A stretch of 64,000 nt of DNA, from NCBI RefSeq assembly GCF_023559245.1, contig NZ_CP097462.1, forward strand, positions 1,980,001 to 2,044,000. The letters are read 5' to 3'. Under the pieces are notes generated by a model. It searched no databases. It saw only the letters and a program-made list of their open reading frames with translations, and had not been told where the DNA came from. Of this stretch, positions 56,478 to 64,000 are shown piece by piece. The translations under genes and the position numbers were made by a program. Position 1 is the first letter of the stretch. Each line of letters begins with the position of its first letter. The stretch is from Sphingomonas sp. KRR8 (lineage in GTDB: Bacteria > Pseudomonadota > Alphaproteobacteria > Sphingomonadales > Sphingomonadaceae).

Positions 56478-57131
56478 TCAGCGGGGCGGGTAGCGCAGTC
56501 GGGCGACAAACCGGGTGAGGCTGGGCCGGCGCTCCGATCCATCTCTCCAGCGCGCCTTGAACTGCTCGAATCGCATCACCTCGTCGATCCGCCGGTCCAG
56601 GAAGGCAGCAGTCGCCACGCTGTCCTCCGTTTCGTCCTGCAGCCAGGCCAGAAGGGTCGAGCCATAGACCGCCCCCAGCGTCAGCCGCTTGGTGAAGTGG
56701 TTGTAGTCGGTGGCGGTGTCGCCAGCGAGCCGCCAGATGTGGTCGGTGGTGCGCCACGACAGACGCGCTGCGGCAGCCAGGTTCTGCGGCATGGCCAGGG
56801 TCGCAAGGGCGCGGCGGACCGCTTCCTTGGCCGGTGCCTGCAACTGAATGCGCGCCCACAGCAACTCACGGATGCGCGCGCGGATCTTCATCGCGGCGAT
56901 CCGCTCGGGCGGGAAGGCGGCGGTCAGCTCGCGATCGATCGCCTGGCCGTAGAGGTCGATCAAGCCGACCGCATCCTTGGGCATGGCCAGCCGCGCCTGT
57001 TCGCGGGTGATGCCGTGGGCGTCAGCAGCGGCGTCCACCGCCGTGCCTGTCCAGCCGTCGAACACGGCATTCTCGCCGACCGAGAGGGCCAGCTGCCGGC
57101 GGATGCGCTCAAGCGGAGTGATCTCGTCCAT
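56478..57131 (-). CDS. COQ9-family ubiquinone biosynthesis protein
   Basis: 217 residues with the COQ9 core (RIRELLWARIQLQ, WRTTDHIWRLAGDTATDYNHFTKR, LTLGAVYGSTLLAWLQDE). COQ9 binds lipid and helps COQ7/UbiF hydroxylation. The two-sided match to mitochondrial and alphaproteobacterial COQ9 motif YNHFTKR is strong. Confidence 0.92.
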   Translation of the reverse strand: MDEITPLERIRRQLALSVGENAVFDGWTGTAVDAAADAHGITREQARLAMPKDAVGLIDLYGQAIDRELTAAFPPERIAAMKIRARIRELLWARIQLQAPAKEAVRRALATLAMPQNLAAAARLSWRTTDHIWRLAGDTATDYNHFTKRLTLGAVYGSTLLAWLQDETEDSVATAAFLDRRIDEVMRFEQFKARWRDGSERRPSLTRFVARLRYPPR

Positions 57132-57137
57132 GGCGCC

Positions 57138-58049
57138 CTAACTGGGACTGGCGCTGCGTGGACGCAAGCGCACCAGCACCAGCGCCACCGCAATTGCCCC
57201 CGCGCCGATGAAGTCGAGCAAGGTGAGCCGCTCGCCGTAGACCAGCCAGCCGACCAGGGCTGACACCCCGGGCTGGGTGAGCAGGGCCAGGCCGACCACC
57301 AGTGGCGGCACCTCGCCCAACGCATAGACCAGCAGTCCCTGGCCGATTACCTGGCTGCCCAGTGCCAGCAGCAGCACGCCCGTCCAGTCGGCCGGGATAA
57401 TCTGCTCGCCCGTGAGCAGCGCCAGCGGCAGCAGGTAAGCGGCGCCGAACAGGCTGGCGAGGATCAGGACGGGAAGCGGCTGAAGTGTGCCGCGGATCCG
57501 CTCCACCCCGATCAGGTAGCCGGTGTAGAGCAGGCCAGCCAGCAAAGAGAGCAGATCGCCGTGGAGATACGCGGCGCTGAGTTCGGCGCTGCGCACCATC
57601 AGCAGCACGGTGCCGAGCAGGGCCAAGATGAGCGCTGACGCCTGCAGCCGGGTCGGCCACGCCCGCGCGATCCACAGGCCCCAGCCGGCGAAGGCGAAGC
57701 TCGCGACATTGCCGAACAGAGTGGCGTTGCCGAGCTTGGTGAGGTGAATGCCGGCATGCCAGGCGGCCAAGTCAGCGGCGAAGAAGAAGGCGGCGACCGC
57801 AATCGCACCAACCATGGCGGTGCTGGGCCAGTGCGGCCGCTGCTTCATCAGCACGGCCAGCACCCAAAGGAACGGCACGGCGAGCAGCAGCCGCCACAAG
57901 CCCGCGCTGGCGGGTCCCACTCCGGACAAGCGGACTAGCCAGGGCCCGAAGGCCAGCGCGACATTGCCGAGCAGCAGGGCGACAAAGGCGCGGGGGCGGA
58001 TCGGAGCGTGGACCACGGCGCGTCCTAGCCGCTGATGCTCGTGCCGCAA
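57138..58049 (-). CDS. DMT superfamily transporter (EamA domains)
   Basis: 303 residues with ten membrane helices in two EamA repeats; the second shows GLALLTQPGVSALVGWLVYGE, the usual end of the second repeat. Six bases upstream of the COQ9 gene, so co-transcribed. Substrate unknown. Confidence 0.85.
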   Translation of the reverse strand: MRHEHQRLGRAVVHAPIRPRAFVALLLGNVALAFGPWLVRLSGVGPASAGLWRLLLAVPFLWVLAVLMKQRPHWPSTAMVGAIAVAAFFFAADLAAWHAGIHLTKLGNATLFGNVASFAFAGWGLWIARAWPTRLQASALILALLGTVLLMVRSAELSAAYLHGDLLSLLAGLLYTGYLIGVERIRGTLQPLPVLILASLFGAAYLLPLALLTGEQIIPADWTGVLLLALGSQVIGQGLLVYALGEVPPLVVGLALLTQPGVSALVGWLVYGERLTLLDFIGAGAIAVALVLVRLRPRSASPS

Positions 58050-58135
58050 GGTTCCTTATTGTGCCCGGCGGATGAGTGCCTATCTGCGGCTCGCCCCGCC
58101 AGGGTCGACGCACCTACACCAAGAGGAAGCTTTGC

Positions 58136-59224
58136 ATGGCCAATCTGTTCGATCCCCTGACGCTCGGGGCGCTGACCCTGCCCAACCGTATCGTGATGGC
58201 GCCGCTGACCCGCGGCCGCGCCGGGCGCGAGGGCGTGCCCAATCCGCTGATGGCCGAATATTATTCGCAGCGGGCGGACGCGGGATTGATCATCTCCGAA
58301 GCGACCGGGATCAGCCGCGAAGGGCTCGGCTGGCCCAATGCGCCGGGATTGTGGAACGAGGCCCAGGTCGAGGGGTGGAAGATCGTCACCGACGCGGTGC
58401 ACGCGGCCGGCGGCCGGATCATCGCGCAACTGTGGCACATGGGCCGGCTGGTCCACCCGGACCTGGGTGGCGGGCAGCCGGTGTCCGCCAGCGCAACCAC
58501 CGCGCCGCACAAGGCCCACACCTACGAGGGCAAAAAGCCGTATGAGGAGGCCCGCGCGGCGACGCTCGACGACATAAAGCGGATCACCGACGATTACGTC
58601 CGGGCGGCGCGCAATGCGATGGCCGGCGGCTTCGACGGCGTGCAGCTGCACGGCGCCAACGGTTATCTGATCGATCAATTTCTGCGCGACGGGACCAATC
58701 ACCGCGACGACGATTACGGTGGCTCCATCGATAATCGGGTGCGCCTGTTGCGCGAGGTCACGGCCGCGCTGGCCGGCGAAGTCGGAGCCGGCCGCACCCA
58801 CGTACGCCTTAGCCCGAACGGCGAAGTCCAGGGCTGCGACGACAGTGACCCGCACGCGCTGTTCACCGCTGCCGGTCAGGCGCTTGCCGATCTTGGCATC
58901 GCCAGCATCGAGCTGCGCGAGCCCGGTCCCCAATCGACCTTCGCGGCGACGGAGATTGCGCCGGTGAGCCCGCTGATCCGGCCGCTGTTCAAGGGCGCGA
59001 TCATCCTCAACAGCGACTATGTCCATCACAGCGCCGAAGCGCGTCTGAAGGAGGGCGTGGCCGACGCGATCAGCTTTGGGCGACCGTTCATCGCCAACCC
59101 CGACCTGGTCGCACGTCTGGCGCAGGATGCCCCCCTGCAGGTGCCGGACGTTCCCACGCTATATTCGAGCGGCCCCGAGGGCTACACCGACTATCCGGTG
59201 CTGGCGGAACAGCAGGCCGCCTGA
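58136..59224 (+). CDS. Old Yellow Enzyme family alkene reductase (NemA-like)
   Basis: 362-residue FMN enzyme of the OYE class. MAPLTRGRAGREGVPNPLMAEYYSQRA, LWHMGRLVHPD, and VQLHGANGYLIDQFLRDGTN with the active-site His-Gly-Ala-Asn set are seen. It reduces activated C=C bonds with NADPH. The ATG 58136 has AGAGGAAGC upstream. Confidence 0.94.
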   Translation: MANLFDPLTLGALTLPNRIVMAPLTRGRAGREGVPNPLMAEYYSQRADAGLIISEATGISREGLGWPNAPGLWNEAQVEGWKIVTDAVHAAGGRIIAQLWHMGRLVHPDLGGGQPVSASATTAPHKAHTYEGKKPYEEARAATLDDIKRITDDYVRAARNAMAGGFDGVQLHGANGYLIDQFLRDGTNHRDDDYGGSIDNRVRLLREVTAALAGEVGAGRTHVRLSPNGEVQGCDDSDPHALFTAAGQALADLGIASIELREPGPQSTFAATEIAPVSPLIRPLFKGAIILNSDYVHHSAEARLKEGVADAISFGRPFIANPDLVARLAQDAPLQVPDVPTLYSSGPEGYTDYPVLAEQQAA

Positions 59225-59240
59225 ACCTGTTACTCGCTGC

Positions 59241-59924
59241 ATGACAAAGACCGGCGGTAAGACCTCATCGAAGAAGCGGCCAACGCCGCGCCTTGCAATC
59301 AACTGGAAAGCAGGCGCGGCGCTTGCCGGCGGCGCGCTGGTCGGTTTGGGCATCGCCTACGTCCTGCAGGAGAAAGCAACGCCGCAGCCCGAGTATCGAG
59401 TTCTGGCGAGCGAGAAGAACTTCGAGATCCGGGCCTACAAGGCAATGACCGTCGCCGAGACGGTGGTGCACGGCGAGCGCAAGCAAGCCTTGCGAGAAGG
59501 CTTCCGCCGCCTCGCCGACTACATCTTCGCCAAGTCGCGCGATGGCGAGAAGCTGCCGATGACCGCACCGGTGCTCGTCGATGGGGGCAATCCCATGGCC
59601 AGCGACCCGCCGGTGTTCGACGATGCGGTCGAGGGCGGGTGGCGCGTCCGCTTTGTCATGCCGGAGGGGCGAAGCAGCGGCGACCTCCCGCCGCCGCCTG
59701 ACGGCATCAGTATCGTGGAGCTCGCGGAGCGACGGGTCGGTGCCGTGCAATTTTCGGGAGTGGCGGACGACGACCGGCTGGCCGAGCATGAAGATGCGCT
59801 TCGCGGCTGGCTCGAGCGGCACGGCGAGAAAGCGCTTCAGGTCGAACCCGAATATGCCTTCTATAACTCACCGATGATCCCGCCGCCGCTGCGGCGCAAC
59901 GAGGTGCTGCTGGCGCTCGGCTAG
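59241..59924 (+). CDS. SOUL heme-binding domain protein
   Basis: 227 residues: a short N-terminal membrane anchor (about 24-42) and a SOUL domain with [40 protein letters not shown] and [17 protein letters not shown]. Family members bind heme weakly or act in heme handling. It follows the OYE gene and converges on ribH with a four-base overlap. Confidence 0.9.
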   Translation: MTKTGGKTSSKKRPTPRLAINWKAGAALAGGALVGLGIAYVLQEKATPQPEYRVLASEKNFEIRAYKAMTVAETVVHGERKQALREGFRRLADYIFAKSRDGEKLPMTAPVLVDGGNPMASDPPVFDDAVEGGWRVRFVMPEGRSSGDLPPPPDGISIVELAERRVGAVQFSGVADDDRLAEHEDALRGWLERHGEKALQVEPEYAFYNSPMIPPPLRRNEVLLALG

Positions 59925-60337
59925 ACGAATTGCTCCTTGACCGCGAGCAACGCCAGCGCGGCTCGGGCGGCGTCGCCACCCTTGTCCCCTTGTGAGGGAT
60001 CGGCGCGGGCAATCGCCTGCGCTTCGTTCTCGGTCGTCAGGATGCCGTTGCCGATCGCGACCCCGTCCATGGTCAGCGCCATGATCCCGCACGCGCTTTC
60101 GCCGGCGACGATCTCGAAGTGATATGTCTCCCCCCGGATCACCACGCCAAGCGCGACGAACGCGTCAAAGCGGTTGCTGTCGGCGGCAAGGGCGATGGCG
60201 CCAGGCACCTCGAGCGCGCCCGGCACCGTCAGTACCTCGACCTCATGCCCGGCCAGCGCGGCCTGTGCGCCGCTCAGCAGCATGTCGTTCAGGTGCGCAT
60301 AGTAGCGCGCCTCGACAATCAGGACGCGGGCCATCAA
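59921..60337 (-). CDS. ribH: 6,7-dimethyl-8-ribityllumazine synthase
   Basis: 138 residues. [35 protein letters not shown] and [18 protein letters not shown] (catalytic His) match lumazine synthase. Overlaps ribBA by four bases. Confidence 0.95.
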   Translation of the reverse strand: MMARVLIVEARYYAHLNDMLLSGAQAALAGHEVEVLTVPGALEVPGAIALAADSNRFDAFVALGVVIRGETYHFEIVAGESACGIMALTMDGVAIGNGILTTENEAQAIARADPSQGDKGGDAARAALALLAVKEQFV

Positions 60338-61620
60338 CGATTCTCCATGGGAATGCAGCGTTCCTCGACGATCGACAGGCCGTAGCCGGACAGGCCCACC
60401 GGCTGGTGGCGCGTGTTGGACAACAGGACCATGTCGTGAATGCCCAGCGCGGCCAGGATTTGCGCACCGACGCCGTAGCTGCGAAGCATCTCGCCTTCTT
60501 CGACGTCCTTGCCGGCGCGGCGGTCGGCGGAACGGCTGAGCGAACCCGGCGCGGCGGCGTGAAGAGCGACGATGACGCCGGATCCCTCGCTTTCGATCAT
60601 CTGCATTGCCCCGTGGAGCAGGCCGGCCCGCTCACCAGGCTCGCCGAGCACGTCGGCGAACAGGTCGAGGCTGTGCATCCGCACCAGCACGGGCTGAGTG
60701 ACGTCCAGTGGCCCCAGCACTAGGGCGAGCTGCTCGGCGCCGGTCGACTTGTCGCGAAAGACCTGTGCCTGCCAATTGGCGCCGCTACGCGAGGCGAAGC
60801 CAGTCTCTGCCACGCGCTCCACCATGTTATCCTTCTTCAGGCGGTAGGCGATAAGGTCGCGGATGGTACCGATCTTCAGCCCGTGCTGGCGTGCGAAGTC
60901 GATCAGTTCGTCGAGGCGGGCCATGGTCCCGTCCTCGTTCATGATCTCACAGATGACGCCGGAAGGGTTGAGGCCGGCCAGCCGCGACACGTCGACCGCC
61001 GCTTCCGTATGACCCGCACGCACCAGCACGCCACCAGCCCGCGCCACCAGTGGGAAGACGTGGCCCGGGCTCACCAGCGCATCGGCGTCATTGGAGCTGT
61101 CAATCGCGACAGCAACGGTGCGCGCGCGATCGGCGGCGCTGATGCCGGTGGTCACGCCGGTGCGTGCCTCGATCGAGACTGTAAAGGCGGTTTCATGCCG
61201 AGTGCCGTTCTTGCGTGCCATCAGCGGGAGCTGCAGCTGCTCCACCCGATCGGCGGTCAGTGCGAGGCAGATCAGCCCTCGGCCGTGGCGGGCCATGAAG
61301 TTGATCGCGTCGGGCGTGGCCATTTGCGCGGGAATGACCAGATCGCCTTCATTCTCGCGGTCGTCGTCGTCGACGAGGATGAACATGCGCCCGTTGCGCG
61401 CCTCGTCGATGATCTGCTCTGCCCCGACCAGCACCTCGGTCGTCCCGCGTTTGAGCAACCGTTCCAGCCGCCCGAGCGTGTCGGCAGTTGGATTCCAGTC
61501 GGGCGAGCCGAGCTTGCGGAGCGAGTTGGGGTGAAGGCCGGCGGCACGGGCAAGGCCGGCGCGGCTGACCTCGCCGGTATCGATGATGGCGTTGAGGCGA
61601 TCGATCAGACTAGTGGACAT
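60334..61620 (-). CDS. ribB: 3,4-dihydroxy-2-butanone-4-phosphate synthase fused to N-terminal HTH and a degenerate GTP cyclohydrolase II domain
   Basis: Three parts are visible. Residues 1-58 form an XRE-type helix-turn-helix ([19 protein letters not shown], 19-37). Residues 60-262 are an intact RibB ([64 protein letters not shown]), which makes the four-carbon unit of riboflavin. Residues 265-428 resemble GTP cyclohydrolase II, but the zinc-cysteine segment is replaced ([16 protein letters not shown], 316-331), so it should not cyclise GTP; a separate ribA must exist elsewhere. The palindrome at 61633-61648 suggests DNA binding. Overlaps ribH by four bases. Confidence 0.9.
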   Translation of the reverse strand: MSTSLIDRLNAIIDTGEVSRAGLARAAGLHPNSLRKLGSPDWNPTADTLGRLERLLKRGTTEVLVGAEQIIDEARNGRMFILVDDDDRENEGDLVIPAQMATPDAINFMARHGRGLICLALTADRVEQLQLPLMARKNGTRHETAFTVSIEARTGVTTGISAADRARTVAVAIDSSNDADALVSPGHVFPLVARAGGVLVRAGHTEAAVDVSRLAGLNPSGVICEIMNEDGTMARLDELIDFARQHGLKIGTIRDLIAYRLKKDNMVERVAETGFASRSGANWQAQVFRDKSTGAEQLALVLGPLDVTQPVLVRMHSLDLFADVLGEPGERAGLLHGAMQMIESEGSGVIVALHAAAPGSLSRSADRRAGKDVEEGEMLRSYGVGAQILAALGIHDMVLLSNTRHQPVGLSGYGLSIVEERCIPMENR

Positions 61621-61632
61621 GGCAACGCCATA

Positions 61633-61648
61633 TCACATTGCAATGTGA
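61633..61648. promoter_or_regulatory. Perfect 16-bp palindrome immediately upstream of ribB
   Basis: TCACATTG (61633-61640) and CAATGTGA (61641-61648) are exact inverted halves with no spacer. The site ends 12 bases before the ribB start codon, in the 49-bp gap after ribE. Position suits repression of ribB-ribH translation or transcription by the HTH domain of RibB itself. Confidence 0.7.
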
Positions 61649-61669
61649 GAATCGACAGTCAGATTTACG

Positions 61670-62278
61670 TCAGCGCTGTGCTCGAGCTGCCAACATGCGG
61701 TCCAGATAGCGCGCGAGGACGTCCACCTCCACATTCAGTTGTCGCCCGGCGGAGATAGATCCGAGCGTGGTCTCATGGGCCGTATGCGGGATGAGATTGA
61801 TCGCGAAGTGGGTCCCGTCCTCCTCGTCACGCACTTCGTTCACGGTCAGAGAGACGCCGTCCAGTGTAATGCTGCCCTTGGGAGCCAGCATCGGTCCCAA
61901 TTGGCGTGGGACCCGGATCCCCACACGCAGTGAATCGCCCTCCGCACAAACGCCCAGCACCTCGCCCAGGCCGTCGACGTGACCGGTGACGAGGTGCCCG
62001 CCAAGCTCGTCACCCATCCGCAAGGCGCGCTCCAAGTTCAGCCGGGCGCCTTCCTGCCACAGGCCGGCGGCGGTCTTGCTGCGGGTTTCGGCCGAAACGT
62101 CGACCGCGAACCAGTCCTCTCCCTTGTCAACAACCGTAAGACAGCAGCCCGAGCAGGCGATGGACGCGCCCAGTGCCACCCCCGTCATGTCGTAGCCACA
62201 GCCGATCACCAGCCGCAGGTCGCCGCGCTCCTCGGCGGAGCGGACGGTACCAATGTCGGTGACGATGCCGGTGAACAT
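61670..62278 (-). CDS. ribE: Riboflavin synthase, alpha chain
   Basis: 202 residues with two lumazine-binding repeats: MFTGIVTDIGTVRS and SIACSGCCLTVVD for the first, and GHVDGLGEVLGV and KGSITLDGVSLTVNEV for the second. It dismutates two lumazines to riboflavin. Ten bases downstream of ribD. Confidence 0.95.
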   Translation of the reverse strand: MFTGIVTDIGTVRSAEERGDLRLVIGCGYDMTGVALGASIACSGCCLTVVDKGEDWFAVDVSAETRSKTAAGLWQEGARLNLERALRMGDELGGHLVTGHVDGLGEVLGVCAEGDSLRVGIRVPRQLGPMLAPKGSITLDGVSLTVNEVRDEEDGTHFAINLIPHTAHETTLGSISAGRQLNVEVDVLARYLDRMLAARAQR

Positions 62279-62287
62279 GGATGAGCC

Positions 62288-63241
62288 TCAGTGGGTGCGG
62301 ACGCGCTCGTAGACTTCGAGCCGGTCAATGCCAAGCGAGCGCCCGTCGCGGGCCTCCCATCGGCCATGCGCGTCGCCAATGGCGTCCAGTCCGATGTAAC
62401 CGACGCTCTGCCGGCCCTCGCCGATGATAATTGGAGCACGGTAGAGCAGAATGCGATCAACCAGGTCAGCCGCAAGAAAGGCCGTCGCCGTACTCGACCC
62501 CCCTTCGACCAAGAGGTCGTTGACGTCATGAAGTCGAAACACGTCCTCGGGCGAGGAGAGCGTCTCCCAATTCTCGACCGGCTCCCCGCGGGTAAGCAGG
62601 GCGCGACGCGGCGAGCGCTCCTCCAGTCCAGGCAGCCGGACATCAAGGCGCGGCTGGTCGGCGAGCAGGGTGCCCCGCCCGACCAGGATCATGTCGGAGC
62701 GGGCGCGCTCGAGGTGAACGTGGGCACGCGCGTCCTCGCCGGTAATCCACTTCGATTCGCCAGACGGGAGCGCAATTTTGCCGTCGATCGACAAGGCGAG
62801 CTTGAGCGTGATGCGCGGTCGGCCAAGCTTCAGACGGGTGAGCCAGCCCGCCATGCCGTTGCGGGCCTCGTCGGCATTGAGACCGACCTCGACTGCGATG
62901 CCGGCGTCACGCAGGATGCGGAAGCCATCGCCCGCGGTGCGCGGATCGGGGTCCTCGATAGCGGCAACCACCCGGGACACGCCAGCCGCGACAATCAGGT
63001 GCGCGCAGGTCGGTCCGCGATGGCTGCGATGGGCGCAGGGCTCGAGCGTGGTGAAGAGGGTGGCGCCGCGCGCTCGCTCCGCCGCGTCCGCCAGCGCCAC
63101 CGCCTCTGCATGAGGCCTGCCTCCGGGCTTCGTCGCGCCGCGCCCGACGACTGCCCCGGCCAAGGCGATGACACAGCCAACGTTCGGATTGGGCGCGGTG
63201 GTGCCGCGCGCCTCCTCACCGAGGCGCAGCGCCTCGGCCAT
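62288..63241 (-). CDS. ribD: Bifunctional riboflavin deaminase-reductase
   Basis: The N-terminal deaminase shows PNPNVGCVIA, GGRPHAEAVAL (zinc His, catalytic Glu) and TLEPCAHRSHRGPTC; the C-terminal reductase shows KLALSIDGKIALPSGESKWITGE (NADPH and substrate site). ATG 63241 is the only start before MAEALRLGEEARG, although family members often begin a few residues earlier. 317 residues. First riboflavin gene of the operon. Confidence 0.94.
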   Translation of the reverse strand: MAEALRLGEEARGTTAPNPNVGCVIALAGAVVGRGATKPGGRPHAEAVALADAAERARGATLFTTLEPCAHRSHRGPTCAHLIVAAGVSRVVAAIEDPDPRTAGDGFRILRDAGIAVEVGLNADEARNGMAGWLTRLKLGRPRITLKLALSIDGKIALPSGESKWITGEDARAHVHLERARSDMILVGRGTLLADQPRLDVRLPGLEERSPRRALLTRGEPVENWETLSSPEDVFRLHDVNDLLVEGGSSTATAFLAADLVDRILLYRAPIIIGEGRQSVGYIGLDAIGDAHGRWEARDGRSLGIDRLEVYERVRTH

Positions 63242-63251
63242 GAACGGGCCG

Positions 63252-63575
63252 TCACTTGATGCCGAGCTGATTCCCGAGCTCCTTGAATTGCCGCTGGCGC
63301 TCGGCTTCGGCGGCTTCCTTCTTGGCCTGGTTCTTCTTCTGATCAGCGATGATCTGGGCGTCCGTGCGATCCGCTCGGAAGCTCTCGACATAAATGACGG
63401 TCGGCGGCGGGGCCGTGTTGACCTTTGGATCGAAGTAGAAGGCCACGACGATCAGCGCCGTGGCGACCAGCGCGCAGATCGCACCGATCGTCTGCTCGCG
63501 GCTGCGACGGCGCAGGAAGGCGCGCAAGTCGGCCCAGGCGGCGCGCGGCGAGGACGGGCGGGGAAGAACGGGCAT
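63252..63575 (-). CDS. Small membrane protein with coiled C-terminus
   Basis: 107 residues: one membrane segment (about 30-49) and a charged helical tail (TDAQIIADQKKNQAKKEAAEAERQRQF, given here as two parts, TDAQIIADQKKNQ and AKKEAAEAERQRQF). No family recognised. Ten bases upstream of ribD on the same strand. Confidence 0.7.
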   Translation of the reverse strand: MPVLPRPSSPRAAWADLRAFLRRRSREQTIGAICALVATALIVVAFYFDPKVNTAPPPTVIYVESFRADRTDAQIIADQKKNQAKKEAAEAERQRQFKELGNQLGIK

Positions 63576-63618
63576 ATTGCCTAGATAAGGGCTCGCGTCC
63601 TTCCCCGCCAGTCATGCC

Positions 63619-64000
63619 TCAACCCTCGTCGAGCCTGAAGCGCAGCGTGACCACGATGCTGGTCGCCACCGGCTGGCCAGCCTCGGTCGCGGGCCGGTAG
63701 CGCCAGTAGCGCAGCAGGTGGCTGCGCGCCGACGCGAGGAACAGCGGATCGGCCGCGCCGACCGGATCAACCTCGGTCACCCGTCCGCGCGGGTCGATCG
63801 CGAGCCGCAGCCGCAGAACGGCCTCTTCCTCCAGGCGCCTTTTCTCCTCCGGATAAGGGGGGCGAAGCTGGTCGGCAGGGGTGGCCAGCACCGGCGCGGT
63901 AGGCCTCGCGACGATCACCTTGGGCGGATCCGGAACGATCGGCGGCAGTGGATTCGCCCCGGTACCAATGAGGGGACCAGGGTCAGCCAGCCTAGGGCCG
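63619..64000 (-). CDS. TonB family protein, C-terminal part (5' end cut by window edge)
   Basis: The frame is open to the window edge, so the N-terminus is missing. A Pro-rich segment (PLPPIVPDPPKV) precedes the TonB C-terminal domain: RPPYPEEKRRLEEEAVLRLR, DPRGRVTEVDPVGAADPLF, and WRYRPATEAGQPVATSIVVTLRF. This is the domain that contacts TonB-dependent receptors. It is upstream of the riboflavin genes on the same strand. Confidence 0.85.
   Translation of the reverse strand, partial: GPRLADPGPLIGTGANPLPPIVPDPPKVIVARPTAPVLATPADQLRPPYPEEKRRLEEEAVLRLRLAIDPRGRVTEVDPVGAADPLFLASARSHLLRYWRYRPATEAGQPVATSIVVTLRFRLDEG

Noticed and set aside
63576..63618. Looked for an FMN riboswitch upstream of the riboflavin operon
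   Set aside because: Only 43 bases separate the first operon gene and the partial TonB gene, and no RFN-type element is present.

Overview
The window is a dense, GC-rich chromosomal segment (about 68 protein genes, 1 partial at each edge) from an alphaproteobacterium, most likely a Sphingomonadaceae relative. Pointers are a DivK-like receiver with DUF3572, the RNase D-LptC-LptA-LptB-RpoN block, COQ9 and a CBP3-type cytochrome bc1 chaperone, FeoAB under a Fur-like box, a TonB-dependent receptor, GyrB of about 835 residues, and hisS-prfA-prmC-DUF4167. Taxonomy is inferred from gene content only. No rRNA, tRNA, CRISPR array, insertion sequence or prophage gene was seen.

Layout. 1-4 kb: translation genes hisS-prfA-prmC and a DUF4167 protein. 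4-6.5 kb: M61 peptidase and inorganic pyrophosphatase. 6.5-9 kb: a radical SAM enzyme resembling the archaeal tetraether-lipid synthase (MJ0619/Tes) family, coupled to a divergent Lgt-like membrane enzyme. 9-22.4 kb: amidase, small transporters, IspG, S1/P1 nuclease, an SPFH/ribbon-helix-helix operon, isoaspartyl peptidase, amidohydrolase and a stand-alone LigC-type ATP-dependent DNA ligase. 22.4-28 kb: rpmG, divK, a chain of small metabolic genes (HAD, SDR, RidA, GDPD, FemAB-like) and a double cold-shock-domain protein. 28-33 kb: RNase D, lipopolysaccharide transport genes lptCAB and sigma-54. 34-42 kb: replication genes in the order dnaN-(lprI-like)-(yciB-like)-recF-(DEAD helicase)-gyrB, all on the minus strand. 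42-50 kb: envelope and signalling proteins, an MFS/TonB-receptor/TetR module. 50-54 kb: kynureninase and tryptophan dioxygenase, BamE, bc1 chaperone, DUF177, SSB. 54-58 kb: FeoAB, COQ9, a DMT transporter. 58-64 kb: Old Yellow Enzyme, SOUL protein and the riboflavin operon ribD-ribE-ribB(A)-ribH, ending in a truncated TonB.

The most unusual points are: (1) the Tes-like radical SAM plus Lgt-like gene pair, a candidate lipid-modifying system; (2) a RibB enzyme fused to an N-terminal helix-turn-helix and a dead GTP cyclohydrolase II domain, with a perfect 16-bp palindrome just before its start codon, which suggests an enzyme acting as its own regulator; (3) an SPFH/RHH operon with two tandem 12-bp operator-like repeats in its promoter; (4) four GAAGTTTCC repeats upstream of gyrB. 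All functional calls rest on motifs and context read by eye; no database search was run.
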